A DNA stretch of 64,000 nucleotides from Rhipidocladum racemiflorum (taxonomy: Eukaryota > Streptophyta > Magnoliopsida > Poales > Poaceae): NCBI GenBank assembly GCA_036346355.1, contig CM070584.1, positions 51,605,097 through 51,669,096 of the forward strand. The letters are read 5' to 3'. The translations under genes were made by a program, and so were the position numbers. The notes under the pieces were generated by a model. The model was not told the DNA's origin and made no database searches. It saw only the letters and a list, made by a program, of their open reading frames with translations. Each line of letters begins with the position of its first letter. Positions within the stretch are counted from its first letter, which is position 1. Shown in pieces: positions 59,561 through 64,000 of the stretch.

Positions 59561-61611
59561 GCTGCCTCGAGTAAGAGTCCGCGTCTCCCTAACCCTAAGA
59601 AACTAACCACTAGATTTGTCTATCAATCTATCATGCTCACAACCAATATCCTTATTCCTTAATAACGCTGAGATGGTTGACTAATCGGAACTGAAGAGTG
59701 AAGATTGAAGACATTGCTTTAGTTAAATCGGTTCACTTCACTGCTTCAGTAGAACTGTGCTTTATGAAACATTAGTGTATATTGAAATACATCTAGTTCT
59801 TTACATGTCCAGCTGCAAAATTTGTGTGGAGTATGGTTGGTTTGGTTTTTGGAATAAACTGTAGACCAACATCTTTAGTCCAATGTATGAGTTGCAGCCG
59901 AATGTACATTCATGATGGTAGGAACGTTCATATGATGGGTCTTGCGGCTGTGATTTGGGCATTATGGAAGATAAGAAACAGAGCTTGTTTTTATTAAAAA
60001 AAAATTAATTAGGTCTCCTGCTGAGATTATTTGCATGTTGTAGCCGTCGCCGCACAACCACGCCACATCGCCCGCCCCATCGACATGTTGAGCCGTAGCC
60101 GCCGTCGACGCATGCATGGCGCACCATTAGCGCCACGTAGTCGCTCATGCATAGAGGAGGGATCGGTCCGTCCACTGGTAGCACCGCCACGCGGATGGTT
60201 GACCTCGAGGGTGGGAGCCAGAGGGGGCAGAGCCACCGTGGGGGGCCATGGGGGACGAGGAGGTGAAGGGGTGGGGGATGGGGCCAGAGGGGGAGGGGGA
60301 GGCGATGGCGTCGAGGGAGGCGGATTGTGCCGGAGGGGAGGTGGGGCGATGGTGCCAAGGGAGGCGGATGCGGCCAGAGGGAGGCAGAGGGAGAGCCGAT
60401 TGGCAAGAGGGAGGCGCGCACGAGGGATTACGGTGGGAACTCGAGGAGTCGGGGATTCCGGAGGAGGTGAGGAGATTGCGGCGGTGAATTAGTGAGTTAG
60501 AGTTTTGATTTTCTAGTATATATCTTATAAGTAGTAGGGTCCGTATATCATAGGATACCCATCAGGTACCTATGGTACAAATTGACACCCACGTCCATCC
60601 TGTGACCTTATGAGTACCCAAACCCGAAATGGGTCTGAATGCTACCCATGCCCACCTTTATCGGGTCGGGTATCCGCGGGTATCCAAACCCATGGATAAA
60701 ACTGTCACCCCTAATTGTGATATTTTTCATAAATGACCGTGTTTGTGATGGTGTTGGTCAAATTGGTTCGTTTGCGATGTTATTTTCTACAGAGAAACTT
60801 TATAGCGCATTATTCTGATAGTATACGGTGAGCAGTTAAAATTATATCTAATTATTAATTTATTCTAATTTTTTACTATTTTACTATAAAAAATATAAAT
60901 AAGTACGAACTAATACAATTTAGTACCTCGTTGGCACCAACCCCCTAGCTACCCTCTTGTCAATCAGAGTGAGGCTAGCCTACGGCCAGCTGCCAGGATT
61001 AATTGTACCGACCAGGCACGGGGGAGTGGCTCCGACAGAGTGCAACGTAAGGAATCCAAGACAGGCAGCACTGCACGGTGAGACGAGATGAGATGCTCAC
61101 ATGCATGGTAGATGCGGGTACTGTGTACTGGTAGCTAGTAGCTACTATACACTACTGGTACTAGACTCTAATCACTCTAGCTACGAGTAGACCAGTACGT
61201 AGTAGCCCTCAATTCACTCCCCCTTGTGCGATCAGGCTAGCTAGATCTCATATAGTAGTATACCAGTAGGAGCTCCATATTCTTTTTCCTTACAAATTAC
61301 GGGGACGTACTCCGTACTCGTTGCCGGTACGTACGTACGTGCCTCGGGTCCGGGACCAGCGTAGGCGATACGTACCTATTCTCTCTCGCTCTAGGGCGGA
61401 AATGCACAAGTGTGTGCTCATGCATGCATGCTTCTGTGGCGTACTACACCATGCCTGTGATTTAATTTGTATGTGATCGATGACACCCACTGTGGTACAT
61501 GCAATGCTGACGTGAGTTGTGCGTGATAAAGTTGCTGGTCAAGTCGATTCTAGATCTAGTAGCTCCTTCTCTGTGCATGCAGCGACTTTGTGGGCTGGCC
61601 TGTGAGGTTAT
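59561..61611. other. intergenic, no gene supported
   Basis: 60040-60490 is GC-rich with open frames on both strands but no domain. 60540-60710 holds recurring GGGTATCC/GGATACCC words typical of degenerate repeats. The rest is AT-rich. Confidence 0.45.
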
Positions 61612-61806
61612 ATATATAGGCATCATCCGGATATTTTTGTCCCAAAAACATCTAAATTTTGGACCGTACGATAAAAAACACACATCCGTAGGATCAACCG
61701 ACCTCGAATTCAGGGGGGCCGTGCATTAATCTGAAAGCAAATCTAATAACCAGGAATTTAGATGATGGTTGGTAAAGAAAACATCCGGATGAAACTTATC
61801 AAAACC
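61612..61806. repeat. 190-bp dispersed element, copy 2 (inverted)
   Basis: Reverse-complement match to 34566-34755 over its whole length, with scattered substitutions and small indels. The ends again contain CATCCGGAT. Confidence 0.8.
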
Positions 61807-62574
61807 CATATATGTATTCTGGAGTCTGGACTCACTTTGTTTCCATGTTGCATTGGGTCCTCCAAAGTCCCGGCCGGCTCAAACAACATAGCAGAGATAA
61901 GATATGATCTGAATCTGACAGAGATTTGGTCGGCATGCATGCATGATCCAGATGAGGCACGTATGGCTGGGGATCCATCTACAACTTCGAGGCTGGTCGA
62001 TAGATAGATATATAGATAGATAGGATAAACTATCGTAAGATATTAGCGGCAGGGGCAGGGTTCCAACTTCCAAACGCTTCGCGATCGACCAAGCCATCCA
62101 TGCTCAGCCTCCCTCCTCGACCAATTATTCCCTTCTTTATCGTTATTTAATTTAATAATAATGGAGATATCAAAGCCTGCCTATATCGATCAACATGATG
62201 TTCCTTCTCAGCTACTGCTAGTATATGTGTACAGCCGGCGGCTGCACGAGGTAACACTGTAGCACTCCTTTCTTGTTAATTAGGTCTAGTTTTGCTTTGA
62301 GCCACCCTCCGTATGGGCCGCCTCCAGCGGAATCATTTCGGCTCAAGTTTCCTGAAAAAAAAAAAGCCCAGCTGTGTATACCCTTAAAAGTGAAGAGCTT
62401 AGTTACGTGCGTACGGTATATTTGATAAATACAAAAAAATTTAATATGATGATTAAAATGAGATATCAAATATATCAAAAAAAACTTTGGTTTGATATTG
62501 GTAAATACTATAATATTTCGATCCGGTATCGGTAAATACCACATTTACTAAAACAGCCGCCAAGTTTTGAACGC
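61807..62574. other. intergenic, no gene seen
   Basis: Contains (GATA)-like repeats at about 61998-62023 and AT-rich sequence. Confidence 0.45.
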
Positions 62575-62712
62575 AAGTGACAATTACCGTCACTATGGTA
62601 GTCATCACTGACGGTTTTTTGGCTAGAAGGGTCAGTGATAAGGGGTTATTACAGACGATTTTTGGCTACTGTCAGAGATGATGGGTTTAATATAAGCCTT
62701 TTTGTAGTAGTG
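62575..62712. mobile_element. truncated CACTA-type element end
   Basis: The right terminus GCCTTTTTGTAGTAGTG is the CACTACTACAAAAA terminal repeat common to grass CACTA elements. Subterminal words such as CACTGACGG and TACAGACGATTTTT precede it. No matching left terminus was found in the window. Confidence 0.6.
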
Positions 62713-63626
62713 TATCGTGAGACAAAGGGGTTGGTACATAATAAGCACCACATAAGTTTGTTCGATATATATGATCTTTGTGTATATTTGGAAGTCACTA
62801 TGCCTTGTTAGGGGCCGCTGCCGACTTATGGGCTGAAAGGAGTTTTCGGGCCATGGGCGAACATGCATGAACCTATATGGCTATATGGTCACACATGTAA
62901 TGGATTGGAATACATTGGTTTGAATTGGATCCACCACTAATAGGCCAATTGGGCTTTGCACCTTAGTTAGGCCCCTAACATAGGGTTTCACCGAGGGGCT
63001 ATATAAAGGGAGTACGTGAAGACTAGTTGGTTGCAACAGTTGTACCGTTGCTTCCACCGAAAATCTTAGTTGTTACCACTCAGATCCTGCCGTGCACGCT
63101 GGTACTAGCACACCGACATACAACGTTCCTTCTCCGAAGGTGTGAAATTTGGTAGAGGTGTTGTTTCTACTACGGCATTAATCGGGACGATCGTTCGTGT
63201 TGTTGACCACCGCTCGAGGATGCACGCTACATTGAATTGAATCGGACTGCTTTAACTCTCTTTCTGTTGCACTAGGTGTCTGATGGTAACTCTCTTTCCG
63301 CTGCATTACGCGTCTGGTGCTTGACATGTGTCCTAATTTACGCAACAGAGTTTTTTTTTTTTTTAATTCTAGCTAGTGTAGCCTACCCTTGTTCACTTGG
63401 TTTCTTGCGCGCTCTAAACTCTGATGTGGTTCGTGCTTGCAGTTGCATGCTTTGCGGGAGATGCGTGGTGGCAGCGACGTCCGGCGGGCGAGGAGGCGGC
63501 AGGCAGGAGCAAGAGGCGCATGCAACGCAAGGGCGCTCGCGCTGTCCACCTCGCCCTCGCGCGATGTTATGTTGGGGGTGTCTCAACTGTTAGTCAGATC
63601 ACAGGTGGGTTCAGTTTTGTTTCTTA
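62713..63626. other. unassigned stretch, possible LTR remnant
   Basis: GGGCTATATAAAGGGAGTA (from 62997) is a good TATA box, and the sequence after it resembles an LTR transcribed region. AACTCTCTTTCTGTTGCA and AACTCTCTTTCCGCTGCA (63256 and 63286) form a short tandem duplication. No gene domain is seen; 63420-63600 is GC-rich. Confidence 0.3.
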
Positions 63627-63906
63627 AGCTCCGTTTGGCAATTTAGAACCGAGCTGTTTCTACTAGAATCTGGGAGAAACCCAGCCAAATGGGCTAAAAC
63701 TCGGAACGATTCTCCTCGGAACGTTTCTTCTTTTTCCATGCTGTGGCTGAATCACCCTCAACCCGTTTCTACTAGTTTCTACTAGAATCTGGAACCGTAC
63801 CAAACGGTTTGCAGAAAGTGATTATGATTCTACCTGAAACGTTTCTACCAAAAATCTAGAACCGTTTTCGTTTCTACTAAATTTGAAACTGTACCAAACG
63901 GGCCAG
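63627..63906. mobile_element. MITE with GCYCCGTTTGG ends
   Basis: The left end GCTCCGTTTGGCAATTTAGA and the right end AAACTGTACCAAACGGGCC are imperfect inverted repeats. The interior repeats TTTCTACTAGAATCTGG. Non-coding. Confidence 0.6.
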
Positions 63907-64000
63907 TAGTTCCTACTAGTTGAGTAATTATATTACTCTGAATTGGGCCGTACGTGAATGAAAAGCTTTCGCCACTGCTGGCTGGATGCCATCCCTGGCT

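Noticed and set aside
60005..60492. Overlapping Pro/His-rich and Gly/Arg-rich frames on opposite strands
   Set aside because: Low-complexity GC-rich sequence without domain, start context or splice support.

Overview
This window looks like nuclear DNA of a grass (Poaceae). The grounds are Stowaway MITEs with the CTCCCTCCGT terminus and TA target duplications, Tourist-like MITEs with TAA duplications, a full-length CACTA transposon, Ty1/copia-type LTR elements primed by initiator tRNA-Met (TGGTATCAGAGC), and GC-rich 5' exons with Ala/Pro-rich N-termini. I cannot name the species from sequence alone.

Layout. 1-3.7 kb: intergenic DNA with a Stowaway MITE and microsatellites. 4.16-13.23 kb: one complete 9,069-bp CACTA (En/Spm) element with 3-bp target duplication ATG, carrying a TNP2-type transposase gene and a second En/Spm-family gene. 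Each gene has one apparent 1-nt deletion. 13.2-15.0 kb: MITE and fold-back elements. 15.2-20.6 kb: a seven-exon transmembrane-nine (nonaspanin/TM9SF) gene. It is broken by a 1-nt deletion, a 7-nt tandem duplication and a 1,603-bp solo LTR in its last coding exon; discounting the three lesions, the exons sum exactly to 640 codons. 21.75 kb: a relic of the first exon of a second nonaspanin copy. 24.2-28.45 kb: an intact ten-exon gene for a MULTIPOLAR SPINDLE 1/PRD2-like meiotic protein (387 aa). 28.5-35.3 kb: intergenic MITEs. 35.35-35.80 kb (minus strand): an intact single-exon C2H2 zinc-finger repressor with a C-terminal EAR motif. 36.1-44.2 kb: a cluster of related small non-autonomous LTR retrotransposons (230-bp LTRs, no gag/pol), including a head-to-head inverted pair. 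44.2-49.0 kb: MITE-rich intergenic DNA. 48.99-56.88 kb: a minus-strand copia element with 1.83-kb LTRs, 5-bp target duplication GTAAT, decayed gag and a large pol deletion. 56.9-64 kb: MITEs, a probable GH17 glucanase fragment, a truncated CACTA end and AT-rich intergenic DNA.

The host genes that look functional are the MPS1/PRD2-like gene and the zinc-finger gene. The nonaspanin gene looks recently dead, with only three lesions over 1.9 kb of coding sequence. The rest is almost entirely transposable elements at different stages of decay, several showing recombination between copies. No CRISPR array, rRNA gene or convincing tRNA gene was seen. Several frame breaks are 1-nt deletions, so uncorrected assembly indels are a live alternative to true decay.
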